From: Bacteroidaceae bacterium | GTDB lineage: Bacteria; Bacteroidota; Bacteroidia; Bacteroidales; Bacteroidaceae | NCBI GenBank assembly: GCA_017647975.1 | Contig: JAGCJL010000038.1 | Location: forward strand, 1-42,692 | DNA length: 42,692 nucleotides | Reading direction: 5' to 3' | Shown: positions 17,087 to 28,848 of the stretch, piece by piece | Layout: each line of letters starts with the position of its first letter | Position numbering within the stretch: the first letter of the stretch is position 1 | Program-made: the position numbers and the translations under genes | The notes under the pieces: model-generated | Databases searched by the model: none | What the model was told of the DNA's origin: nothing | The model's input: only the letters and a program-made list of their open reading frames with translations

Positions 17087-18802
17087 ATGAATAAAATCAG
17101 ATTTTTTCTTTTTTCAACAGTTGTAATCCTAACCGGACTTATCGCATTCGGTTTAGCCAGCCGCCCGCAGGTAAAAAATGCAGACGCATTGGAATTCTCG
17201 GCAGAACGTATCATTGAAGACATCAGAGTCATATCGCAACATCATCATTCGGTTGCACACCCCGAGGAGCGTGCTGATGTTAGGGAATACCTCATCTCAA
17301 GATTACAGCAAATTGGTGCCGACACAGTAAGAACATTTGAATACAAATCGCTTACAGGGCCAGAGAACAAACATGTAACATACACTTTTGACGCAACAAA
17401 TATACTTGCAACATTCAACCCCAAGCAAGCACAAGACGAACAGACATACCTGCTTATGGTTGCACATTACGATTCCAGATACTCACAACCTATGGCAAAA
17501 GGTGACACTGTCTGGTCATACGGTGCGGCTGACGACGGTTACGGAATTGGCGTAATACTTGAGACTGTAAACCAAGCTCTTAAATATCGCGATGAATGGG
17601 AACAAGGTATAAAGATTTTATTTACAGATGCCGAAGAGGTTGGAATGAAGGGCATGAAAGCCATGTGGGAAAGAAACCACGAAGAGTTCAACGATGTTGG
17701 TTTCATGATAAATCTTGAGGCACGAGGTCCTTACGGTCCAGCCCTGCTTTTTGAAACCTCACCGGGCAATGAAAAGATAATGGAGTTATACAAGTATGCA
17801 GAATATCCATTCACATACTCTTTGACCACTGTCGTTTACGGATTCATGCCTAATTTTACAGACTTCACAATAGTAAAGGATGAAATCCCCGGCATGAATT
17901 TCTCAACAATCGCCGACATCAACCATTACCACACCGACCTTGACAATTTCTCAAACATCAATGCCAGGTCAATACAGCACTACGGTTCGCAGGTTACTCC
18001 CGTGGTTCATAAATACCTTACCGAAAAGGAATATTCAGATATAAACAGTCTGAAGTCCAATGCTGACACAATAAACTTTACCATACCATATTTTGGCCTT
18101 TTCAATTTCTCAAAAGAAACATATACATTATTAAATATTGCCATTTACATTATTTTTATAATAATTGTAACAATAGACATTTTGCGGGGACGTGTACAAC
18201 TACGCAAGATTTTGCGTAGATCCGGAATAACTATACTCTCCGCAATAGGCACGCTTGCAATAGGAGAACTCATTGCATTTGTCTGCTGCATTATTACAGG
18301 AGTCAAATTTAATCCATTCGGTATTGTACAAGGAGTCTCTTTCGACAATTTTGCAATGGGAGCAACAGTGGTTGTTGCAACAGGCCTTGTTGCAGCCGTT
18401 CATATACGCCTACGGAGCAGATCTATCTCTTGCGTTGAAAACTCACTCCGCACAAACGCAAAATCTTTGGCAGCATTGACAAATGCCACAAACAGCCTTT
18501 ACGGAACACTTCTGCCAATGCTGCTATTCAGTGCATTACTCCTAATTTCTATAAATGAGAACCTGATGTTCTTTATCCCTTTGAGTATTTCAACAATAGC
18601 CATGGTATTATATCGTATTAGCAAACAGAAAATTTTCACATTGCTTGCCATTGGTTTGATTTTACTCCATGCATTCTCATTTCTTCATGCCTTGGCAATG
18701 GCACTTACAATTGGAGCTTTTGGTGCAGTACTTATGCTTGCACTGCTTGACTTACTTGCAATTATTCCACTCGCTGATATATATTTAACAAAGAAAAATT
18801 AA
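17087..18802 (+). CDS. M28-family zinc metallopeptidase with C-terminal membrane domain
   Basis: A 571-residue protein. Residues 7-25 are an N-terminal membrane anchor or signal (FFLFSTVVILTGLIAFGLA). Residues of about 40-330 form an M28 peptidase domain with zinc ligands and catalytic residues in LMVAHYDSR, YGAADDGYGIGVILE, FTDAEEVGMKG, NLEARG and HYHTDLDN. From about 345 to the end there are six or so membrane helices. A Zn-peptidase followed by a polytopic membrane part is like the ERMP1/Fxna group, which also has Glu in the NLEA motif. It probably acts as an aminopeptidase outside the cytoplasmic membrane. It is transcribed alone and ends at a very strong hairpin. Confidence 0.85.
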   Translation: MNKIRFFLFSTVVILTGLIAFGLASRPQVKNADALEFSAERIIEDIRVISQHHHSVAHPEERADVREYLISRLQQIGADTVRTFEYKSLTGPENKHVTYTFDATNILATFNPKQAQDEQTYLLMVAHYDSRYSQPMAKGDTVWSYGAADDGYGIGVILETVNQALKYRDEWEQGIKILFTDAEEVGMKGMKAMWERNHEEFNDVGFMINLEARGPYGPALLFETSPGNEKIMELYKYAEYPFTYSLTTVVYGFMPNFTDFTIVKDEIPGMNFSTIADINHYHTDLDNFSNINARSIQHYGSQVTPVVHKYLTEKEYSDINSLKSNADTINFTIPYFGLFNFSKETYTLLNIAIYIIFIIIVTIDILRGRVQLRKILRRSGITILSAIGTLAIGELIAFVCCIITGVKFNPFGIVQGVSFDNFAMGATVVVATGLVAAVHIRLRSRSISCVENSLRTNAKSLAALTNATNSLYGTLLPMLLFSALLLISINENLMFFIPLSISTIAMVLYRISKQKIFTLLAIGLILLHAFSFLHALAMALTIGAFGAVLMLALLDLLAIIPLADIYLTKKN

Positions 18803-18806
18803 AAGC

Positions 18807-18855
18807 ACTAAGCACAAAAAAACAGGATTTTAAATCCTGTTTTTTTGTGCTTAGT
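18807..18855. terminator. Long perfect hairpin terminator after the peptidase gene
   Basis: Arms 18807-18830 and 18832-18855 are perfect 24-nt inverted repeats around a single central T, beginning 4 nt after the peptidase stop. The stem contains an A7/T7 block, so it works as a stem plus U tract. It is symmetric and may also stop minus-strand transcription from the small lipoprotein gene. Confidence 0.85.
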
Positions 18856-18923
18856 ATAAAACCAAACAACCTTGTCTATTATTAGAACAAAGGTTTAAAA
18901 TCCAAATCAACAAGAAGATTAGT

Positions 18924-18956
18924 TGTCAATCTCACACATAAGTGTGAAGATTGACA
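18924..18956 (-). terminator. Hairpin downstream of the small lipoprotein gene
   Basis: TGTCAATCTCACAC (18924-18937) pairs with GTGTGAAGATTGACA (18942-18956) with one bulged A and a 4-nt loop. It lies about 30 nt past the lipoprotein stop. There is no clear U tract, so it is a terminator or mRNA-stabilising stem. Confidence 0.45.
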
Positions 18957-18985
18957 CTATACTAAACTTCCTCTTCTGTCGAGAA

Positions 18986-19174
18986 TTACTCAGCAGGTGT
19001 AACCTCTGTAGCTACCTTGCCATCAGCATCAGGACCAGGAGCAGCAGCGGGGATAACCTCAGTTGCAGCTGCAGGAACGATGTCTGTAGCAACTACCTCA
19101 TTCTCATTCTTTTCTGCGTTACAGCAAGAAACCATAGCAATAGCCAAAACTGCTACATAGAAAAACTTCTTCAT
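18986..19174 (-). CDS. Small lipoprotein, 62 residues, Ala/Pro/Val-rich repeats
   Basis: The protein begins MKKFFYVAVLAIAMVSCC, a clear lipoprotein signal peptide with the lipidated Cys at 17. The mature part of about 46 residues is acidic and consists of loose repeats: VATDIVPAAATEV, then IPAAAPGPDADGK, then VATEVTPAE. It has no predicted fold. It is a real gene judging from the signal peptide, the consistent codon use, a promoter-like -7 box upstream and hairpins downstream. I know no function for it; small lipoproteins of this kind are common in Bacteroidales. No partner gene is adjacent on the same strand. Confidence 0.65.
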   Translation of the reverse strand: MKKFFYVAVLAIAMVSCCNAEKNENEVVATDIVPAAATEVIPAAAPGPDADGKVATEVTPAE

Positions 19175-19311
19175 AACAAAATTATAGTTTAAGTATAGCC
19201 TACTCCCTTTTTAGCGTTTCGGCGACCTCTTATTTTCACATTATCAATGCGTTCCAAAGCAAACAGGTATAAATTTACCGACTGTTTTAAAACACATTGT
19301 ATCATTTTTTT

Positions 19312-19320
19312 GCAAAGATA
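19312..19320 (-). promoter_or_regulatory. -7 box of the small lipoprotein promoter
   Basis: TATCTTTGC on the minus strand is a full match to the consensus. The -33 region is weak. The start near 19305 implies a leader of about 130 nt, long for such a small gene. Confidence 0.45.
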
Positions 19321-19424
19321 GTGCAATATTATTTAGAAACTGTCCTTTTTGAAAGATTTTTTTAAAAAAAATATAATAAAGTCTTAAAAATGCAGTAAAA
19401 CAATGATAATAAGTAATAAAAAAA

Positions 19425-19454
19425 TGAAATCCTACTCCAAAAAGTAGGATTTCA
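19425..19454 (-). terminator. Terminator of the GH2 gene
   Basis: A perfect 12-bp stem TGAAATCCTACT / AGTAGGATTTCA with a 6-nt loop, followed on the minus strand by TTTTTTATTACTT. It begins 27 nt past the stop codon. Confidence 0.85.
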
Positions 19455-19481
19455 TCACCAAATTCAAACTGGATATAATAT

Positions 19482-23792
<4,311 letters not shown>

Positions 23793-23836
23793 TTACAATA
23801 CAACTATGCGAATTTAAACATATTATTAAAATAATA

Positions 23837-23864
23837 CAAAGATTATGCATTCTAAAATGCATAA
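23837..23864 (-). promoter_or_regulatory. Putative GH2 promoter with overlapping palindrome
   Basis: The palindrome TTATGCATT-CTAA-AATGCATAA (23843-23864) overlaps the promoter-like TAATCTTTG (23837-23845, minus strand), which has a 3-nt instead of 2-nt gap from the consensus. Its position just upstream of the -7 box suggests an operator, but this is inference. It could also be part of the secG 3' end. Confidence 0.35.
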
Positions 23865-23866
23865 AA

Positions 23867-23894
23867 AAAGAGATGTACCGTAGCACATCTCTTT
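23867..23894 (-). terminator. Terminator of the secG operon
   Basis: A 10-bp perfect stem (23885-23894 with 23867-23876) with an 8-nt loop, followed on the minus strand by TTTTATGC. It lies 20 nt after the secG stop. Confidence 0.85.
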
Positions 23895-23914
23895 ACCATT
23901 ATATAAAATTATGA

Positions 23915-24217
23915 TTATTCCTGAACAGGTTCTGCAACCGGAGCAGCCTCCTCATAAACTTCTGTTGCAACATCAAATGTCTCTGCACTCTGGCGAGAAG
24001 GCAATGAGTATGCTGCCAAAACGCTTATTACTACCATAAACACAGCTATAGACCATGTTGCTTTCTCAAGAAAATCGGTTGTTTTTCTAACACCCATAAT
24101 TTGATTTGACGAAGCAAAACCTGCTGCCAAACCACCACCTTTAGAGTTCTGTATAAGAACGATCAAACACATCAAAACCGATGCAAGTACAATCAATGAA
24201 ACACAAAGCAAATACAT
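23915..24217 (-). CDS. secG: Preprotein translocase subunit SecG
   Basis: A 100-residue SecG, the small stimulating subunit of the SecYEG channel. Two membrane segments are visible (LLCVSLIVLASVLMCLIVLIQ at 3-23 and about 53-70) with the conserved loop NSKGGGLAAGFASSNQIMGVRKTTDFLEKATW between them. The extended Glu/Ala/Pro-rich C-terminus (EVYEEAAPVAEPVQE) is a feature often seen in Bacteroidota SecG. It starts 1 nt after the TPR-like gene, the last of four tightly linked genes, and a terminator follows. Confidence 0.95.
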   Translation of the reverse strand: MYLLCVSLIVLASVLMCLIVLIQNSKGGGLAAGFASSNQIMGVRKTTDFLEKATWSIAVFMVVISVLAAYSLPSRQSAETFDVATEVYEEAAPVAEPVQE

Positions 24218-24218
24218 A

Positions 24219-24935
24219 TTATTTTCCTTTTGTATATTTTAATATTTTTTCTAAAAATCTTATTTGGTCTGCAAAGTAACGATTTTTATTCGGATATTCC
24301 AAACATAATCGCTTAATTATTTCAAGAGCTTTCTCATATTTACCCTGTTTAATATAAATATTGGCTAGTGTTTCTGTAAAAAAAGACTGCTCGGTAAACT
24401 GTATTTCACAATTCGGTTCTTCTCCTGAGAGTTGCGATTCGCCAACACCGGTATTCAAATCAAGCGAGATACGTTCATTGCCATTAGCCAAAAAATCATC
24501 AATCAACGACTGCCCTCTAAGTTCCGGTACAAAAGCACTTGTCGTACTATTTTCTTTCAAATAGACAGAAACATAATCCACTGCGGCTGCACCTTCAGCC
24601 TCCAAAGAGAATGAGTCACTTGGAACTGTATCAAGGAATGCATCAATCAACGACATAGTCCTGTCAACAGTCATTTCGTCCGGAGCCTCATCATTTGATA
24701 CAACAGCACCATACCCGACCATCAAATCGAACAAAGGCCAACGGGATTTCAAAAACAAAGCAGCCTTACGCAACTCTTTACCCAATTCGTCATCATGCAA
24801 AAGATAAAGATTCTTGAGCATGAGAAGCCTTGCCACATCAAAATATGGATAGCGGCTAACTAAAAGACGTAATTCATAAAGAGTATTACGGTCAAGCAGT
24901 TCCGGATGATCTATGTAACGTATTATATTATCCAT
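24219..24935 (-). CDS. TPR-containing hypothetical protein of the lptE-secG operon
   Basis: A soluble protein of 238 residues from ATG 24935, without signal peptide. The N-terminal part (YIDHPELLDRNTLYELRLLVSRYPYFDVARLLMLKNL) is a helical segment found at this conserved Bacteroidales locus. The C-terminus has one recognisable tetratricopeptide unit (LANIYIKQGKYEKALEIIKRLCLEYPNKN). An in-frame ATG at 24965 would add ten residues inside lptE; the 24935 start leaves a 7-nt gap and is more usual. Function is unknown. Its fixed place between lptE and secG suggests an envelope-assembly or scaffolding role, which is inference. Confidence 0.8.
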   Translation of the reverse strand: MDNIIRYIDHPELLDRNTLYELRLLVSRYPYFDVARLLMLKNLYLLHDDELGKELRKAALFLKSRWPLFDLMVGYGAVVSNDEAPDEMTVDRTMSLIDAFLDTVPSDSFSLEAEGAAAVDYVSVYLKENSTTSAFVPELRGQSLIDDFLANGNERISLDLNTGVGESQLSGEEPNCEIQFTEQSFFTETLANIYIKQGKYEKALEIIKRLCLEYPNKNRYFADQIRFLEKILKYTKGK

Positions 24936-24942
24936 AAAAAGA

Positions 24943-25461
24943 TCACCAATTCGCCACTGCCGCATTAAACACAGACTCCACTATTTCTTTAATCATTTGC
25001 CCAACAAGATCCTCTTGCACAGCATCAAGAGACTGTGTCGCATCAAAATCACGTGTAGCAGTAAACTGACGTTCAAAGTCTTCATCATGATTTGTATTAT
25101 TTGTAAAACGAACATTCACAGTCATCTTTAACTGAACCATTGAAGAAAAGCCGTCGGATGAAATAGACTTATTAAACTGGTCATAAGCTGTAATCTCACC
25201 ATCAAGTTGTAAATCTCCGCCACGAGCCACCTGCTGTAACTTTGTTTGTTGAACAAATGCGTTTGTAAGTTCATCATTGAACATTGCAGCCATTGGTGCC
25301 CATTGATAAGCCGCACGGTTTTGGAATTGGGTTATAGAAACCGTTCTCACTTTTGTATAGTCAATAGAAGCACCGGTAAACTTATAGCTGACAGTACAAC
25401 CGACAAAAAGGGGAATAAATAACAAAGGCAATAAATATCTAAAAAATCTATTCAATCCCAT
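24943..25461 (-). CDS. lptE: LptE-family LPS-assembly lipoprotein
   Basis: A 172-residue lipoprotein with a signal peptide (FFRYLLPLLFIPLFVGC) and lipidated Cys22. The mature part has the Bacteroidota LptE pattern: CTVSYKFTGASIDYTKVRTVSITQFQNRA, then NDELTNAFVQQTKLQQV and LQLDGEITAYD. LptE plugs the LptD barrel, which inserts lipopolysaccharide into the outer leaflet of the outer membrane. Its start overlaps the end of the sigma-54 activator gene by 14 nt, so the two are probably translationally coupled. No lptD lies in the window. Confidence 0.88.
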   Translation of the reverse strand: MGLNRFFRYLLPLLFIPLFVGCTVSYKFTGASIDYTKVRTVSITQFQNRAAYQWAPMAAMFNDELTNAFVQQTKLQQVARGGDLQLDGEITAYDQFNKSISSDGFSSMVQLKMTVNVRFTNNTNHDEDFERQFTATRDFDATQSLDAVQEDLVGQMIKEIVESVFNAAVANW

Positions 25462-26683
25462 ACTCTTTTATTTTTCTATACAATGTTCTCTCAGAAATAT
25501 TCAACTCCTTAGCCGCATTACGACGTTTTCCTCTATTTCTTTCCAACGCAAGCAAAATAGCCTTTTTCTCAACATCCTCAAGCGAAAGCGTCTCTTCAAC
25601 ATACTCTTCTACCAGACTTGTCGTTGGTTCATATTTTTCTTGAGGCAATGCAATATTATACGCCGGCTGCACTTTATGCTGTACTACCTCAACCTCTTGG
25701 GCGTTAGAATAAAAAGAGAGACGAGAATCAACATCTTCACGAGCGTCACGCAAACTTTCTATCTGTTTTTTCAATTCTGTTATATCACGACGCATATCAA
25801 AAAGTACATTATAAAGAATCTCGCGTTCACTCTCAAAAGTCTTTTTATCGGCACCTTGACCTGCAAACATTGGCAAATTATTCAATCTTTGCTGCGGAAG
25901 ATAATGTTTCATAACATCACCTGTCACATCCCTATTCAATTCAAGAATAGAAACCTGTTCGGCAACATTTTTCAACTGACGGATATTTCCAGGCCAATCA
26001 TAAGACAATATTGCCGATTTTGCAGCAGCATCAAGTTGCACCTTTGGGACATTGTACTTTGCCGCAAAATCCATACAGAATTTCAAGAATAGCAACACAA
26101 CATCTTCACCACGTTTGCGTAGAGGTGGCACATTGATGGGTACTGTATTTAAGCGATAATAAAGGTCCTCACGGAAACGTCCTTTTGATATTGCCTCGGG
26201 CAGATCAACATTGGTGGCACAAACTATTCTCACATCGGTTTTTTCAACATCTGAAGAACCAACCCTCAAAAACTCTCCATTTTCAAGGACACGCAACAAC
26301 CTCGCTTGAGTTGATAAAGGAAGTTCTGCAACCTCATCAAGAAAAATTGTTCCGCCATTAGCCTCACTAAAATATCCCTTACGTTCATTAACAGCTCCGG
26401 TAAATGCACCTTTCACATGACCGAAGAGTTCCGAATCTATTGTACCCTCAGGAATAGCACCACAGTTCACGGCAATATACTTCCCGTGCTTGCGAACACT
26501 ATTGGTATGAATTATTTTGGGGAAGAACTCCTTACCCACACCGCTTTCTCCGGTCACAAGTACCGTCAAATCAGTATGAGCCACCTGAATGGCCGTATCT
26601 ATAGCCTGCAATAATGCAGAATCATTACCAATTATTCCAAATTGCTGTTTTACCCTTTGTACCTCAACTACATTCATAAGCAT
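25448..26683 (-). CDS. Sigma-54-dependent transcriptional activator without receiver domain
   Basis: A 411-residue bacterial enhancer-binding protein. The AAA+ domain starts almost at the N-terminus (FGIIGNDSALLQAIDTAIQVA) with Walker A GESGVGKE, the sigma-54-contacting loop GAFTGA, Walker B GGTIFLDEV and the arginine-finger region GRFREDLYYRLN. A variable linker with predicted coiled coil (about 275-310) leads to a C-terminal Fis-type helix-turn-helix (RRNAAKELNISERTLYRKIKEY). It lacks any receiver, PAS or GAF sensor, so its signal must come from expression or a partner. It heads the lptE/secG operon, suggesting it belongs to envelope control, which is inference. ATG 26677 is a possible alternative start. 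Confidence 0.92.
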   Translation of the reverse strand: MLMNVVEVQRVKQQFGIIGNDSALLQAIDTAIQVAHTDLTVLVTGESGVGKEFFPKIIHTNSVRKHGKYIAVNCGAIPEGTIDSELFGHVKGAFTGAVNERKGYFSEANGGTIFLDEVAELPLSTQARLLRVLENGEFLRVGSSDVEKTDVRIVCATNVDLPEAISKGRFREDLYYRLNTVPINVPPLRKRGEDVVLLFLKFCMDFAAKYNVPKVQLDAAAKSAILSYDWPGNIRQLKNVAEQVSILELNRDVTGDVMKHYLPQQRLNNLPMFAGQGADKKTFESEREILYNVLFDMRRDITELKKQIESLRDAREDVDSRLSFYSNAQEVEVVQHKVQPAYNIALPQEKYEPTTSLVEEYVEETLSLEDVEKKAILLALERNRGKRRNAAKELNISERTLYRKIKEYGIE

Positions 26684-26696
26684 CTGATTTTGCTGA

Positions 26697-26725
26697 CAAA
26701 ATTACTTATTTATCGGTAAATTCAA
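26697..26725 (-). promoter_or_regulatory. Promoter of the sigma-54 activator-lptE-secG operon
   Basis: On the minus strand TTG (26723-26725), an 18-bp spacer and TAATTTTG (26697-26704) resemble the housekeeping promoter consensus, placing a start about 7 nt before the ATG. No sigma-54 GG-N10-GC site was noticed. Confidence 0.45.
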
Positions 26726-26757
26726 GCAATTTTGGCAGACTTTTTATTACAAACCTT

Positions 26758-28611
26758 TTAGAACGGGAAGAGCAACGGCAACACTAGTATCATCACTATA
26801 CCCAAAATAATTTGCAAAGGCAGACCAACCTTAATATAGTCGGAGAAAGTATATTGGCCGGCAGGCATTACTAGAGCATTGGGCGGTGTAGAGAAAGGTG
26901 ATGCAAAACACAGACTCGCACCAAGTGTTACCGCAAACAAGAACGGAACAGGACTTACACCGATCTGTACAGCACTGCTCATAGCAATTGGTGCCATAAG
27001 AACCGCTGTCGCCGTATTGCTTATAAACATAGTCATAAACGATGTTGTAAAATAGATTCCGGCCATAAGCAATATTGGACTGTAACCACCAAGAGCAGAG
27101 ACCAAGGCATTAGATATCAGTGCCGACACACCAGTCTTTTGCAAAGCCACCGACATTGGCATCATGGCCGCAATAAGCACTACGCTTTCCCAGTTTATCG
27201 TTTTATATGCAGCTTCAACATTGCGGAAACATCCCGTCAGTACCATCAGCAAACCCGCCAACATTACCGCTGTAACGGGTGCTATGGGAATAAAATCAAA
27301 GACCATCACACAAATCATTGCCAACATTATGACAGCCGCAACGGGTGCCTTGTAATCGAGTGTAACCTTTGCAGCCTCCTCAAGCGGACGACCTACGACA
27401 ATCCACTCGGTAGTCTCCTTTTCCAGATTCGAGATATTACTCCAAGTTCCCTGCACAAGAAGCACATCACCTGTATGTATCACCTCATCAGCAATACCTT
27501 GAAGAATATATTTGTTTTTGCGGCATATACCCAGGACACTCACATTGTATTTAGTTCTGAAGCCAACCTCTTTAATTGTTTTGTTCACAACAGAAGATGA
27601 TGACATTACAACAATTTCGGCAACACCAATATCATAGAAATCAAGTTTACCGCGTCCTTTATTTTCTATTTGAGGCAAAAGTTCCAATTTGTATTTTTGC
27701 ACAAAGACTTTAACAATTTCCTCATTGCCTGATATATAAAGAATATCGCCGACATTAAGGATTGTATCAGAATCGGCCGCCTTTTGTATAACATTCTTAG
27801 CCAACAGCTTACGTTGATTGCGTTCTTCGCGACGTACTTCTATAATATTTAGACTGTAGTTTTTTCTAATATTAAGTTCGCCTATCATTTTTCCTATCAC
27901 CAAAGAGTTAGGCTTGACAATAACTCTATGAAGATTATTTGCAATGCCATACTCCTTGACAAGTGTCTTTAATGATTTGCCACTACTTGCACTCTCACCG
28001 CTCAAAGCTCCGGGCTTGGAAAGAAAACGCTTACTCAACGGTAATAGTATTATCGTTCCCACCGTAGCACAAATAAGACCTACCGGCAAGAATGTAAAGA
28101 AGCCCAAACCGTCATAACCATTTGATATAAGTTCTTCATTGATAACCAAGTTCGGTGGTGTACCAATAAGAGTCATCATACCACTCATGCTGCTCGCGAA
28201 AGCCAACGGCATCAACAGACGACCAGGATTCATTTTAACACTCATGGCCATACTCACGACAATAGGTATCATAATGGCAACTGTTCCTGTATTGCTGACA
28301 AATGCACCCATAAAAGAAGTCACAAGCATCACCAACAAGAACAGACGCGTCTCGCTATGTCCTGCCAACTTCATCAATTTTGAGCTTATCATTTTTGCAA
28401 GGCCGGTTTGAAATATAGCTCCACCAACAACAAATAGCCCAACCATCATTATTATCACATTGCTTGAAAAACCGGCCAACGCCTCTTCGGGTGTCAGGAT
28501 ATCAAGTACTATTAGTGCCGCGAGTGCACAGAGAGCGACAATATCGGAACGCACTTTTCCACTGATAAAAAAGCCGACCGACAACAATAATATTATAACA
28601 GTTTCTATCAT
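26758..28611 (-). CDS. SLC13-family permease with two RCK_C (TrkA-C) domains
   Basis: A 617-residue polytopic membrane protein of the ion-transporter superfamily (SLC13/DASS, CitT/ArsB-like). Membrane helices fill residues 1-195 and about 400-617. Family motifs occur in both halves: SNTGTVAIMIPIV and LIGTPPNLVINEEL in the first, SNTATAVLMAPIA and CFASPFSTPPNALVMPAG in the second. Between them lie two RCK_C domains (about 215-295 and 300-385), soluble ligand-sensing modules. The family moves dicarboxylates, sulfate or similar anions with sodium; this subgroup with TrkA-C domains is often called a putative sulfur/anion transporter, but the substrate cannot be read here. It has its own consensus promoter. 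Confidence 0.88.
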   Translation of the reverse strand: MIETVIILLLSVGFFISGKVRSDIVALCALAALIVLDILTPEEALAGFSSNVIIMMVGLFVVGGAIFQTGLAKMISSKLMKLAGHSETRLFLLVMLVTSFMGAFVSNTGTVAIMIPIVVSMAMSVKMNPGRLLMPLAFASSMSGMMTLIGTPPNLVINEELISNGYDGLGFFTFLPVGLICATVGTIILLPLSKRFLSKPGALSGESASSGKSLKTLVKEYGIANNLHRVIVKPNSLVIGKMIGELNIRKNYSLNIIEVRREERNQRKLLAKNVIQKAADSDTILNVGDILYISGNEEIVKVFVQKYKLELLPQIENKGRGKLDFYDIGVAEIVVMSSSSVVNKTIKEVGFRTKYNVSVLGICRKNKYILQGIADEVIHTGDVLLVQGTWSNISNLEKETTEWIVVGRPLEEAAKVTLDYKAPVAAVIMLAMICVMVFDFIPIAPVTAVMLAGLLMVLTGCFRNVEAAYKTINWESVVLIAAMMPMSVALQKTGVSALISNALVSALGGYSPILLMAGIYFTTSFMTMFISNTATAVLMAPIAMSSAVQIGVSPVPFLFAVTLGASLCFASPFSTPPNALVMPAGQYTFSDYIKVGLPLQIILGIVMILVLPLLFPF

Positions 28612-28628
28612 ATCTTAGAATTTATATG

Positions 28629-28659
28629 CAAAAATAGCGTTTTTTGGCTCTAAACCAAA
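28629..28659 (-). promoter_or_regulatory. Consensus promoter of the SLC13 permease gene
   Basis: TTTG (28656-28659), exactly 19 bp, and TATTTTTG (28629-28636) on the minus strand form a full-consensus Bacteroidales promoter. The 5' UTR would be only about 10 nt. Confidence 0.65.
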
Positions 28660-28848
28660 ACAAAACATAAGGCTTCATTTAATATTTTCAAACTTTTTAA
28701 AAGTTTAAATACTGTTTCATAAAAATATCGCTTTTTTATCGGGATATTTTACTATCTTCGCGAATAGTTTACACACGCACGCGTGCATTATTATTAAAAG
28801 ACACCTACCATAAAACCGTTTAAATACATATTTATCTTTCTTGCAGTA

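Larger units (their letters stand above)
19175..19481. other. Intergenic region between small lipoprotein and GH2 gene
   Basis: It contains the lipoprotein promoter (19312-19320) with a leader of about 130 nt, AT-rich sequence at 19340-19420, and the terminator of the GH2 gene (19425-19454). I see no gene in it. Confidence 0.55.
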
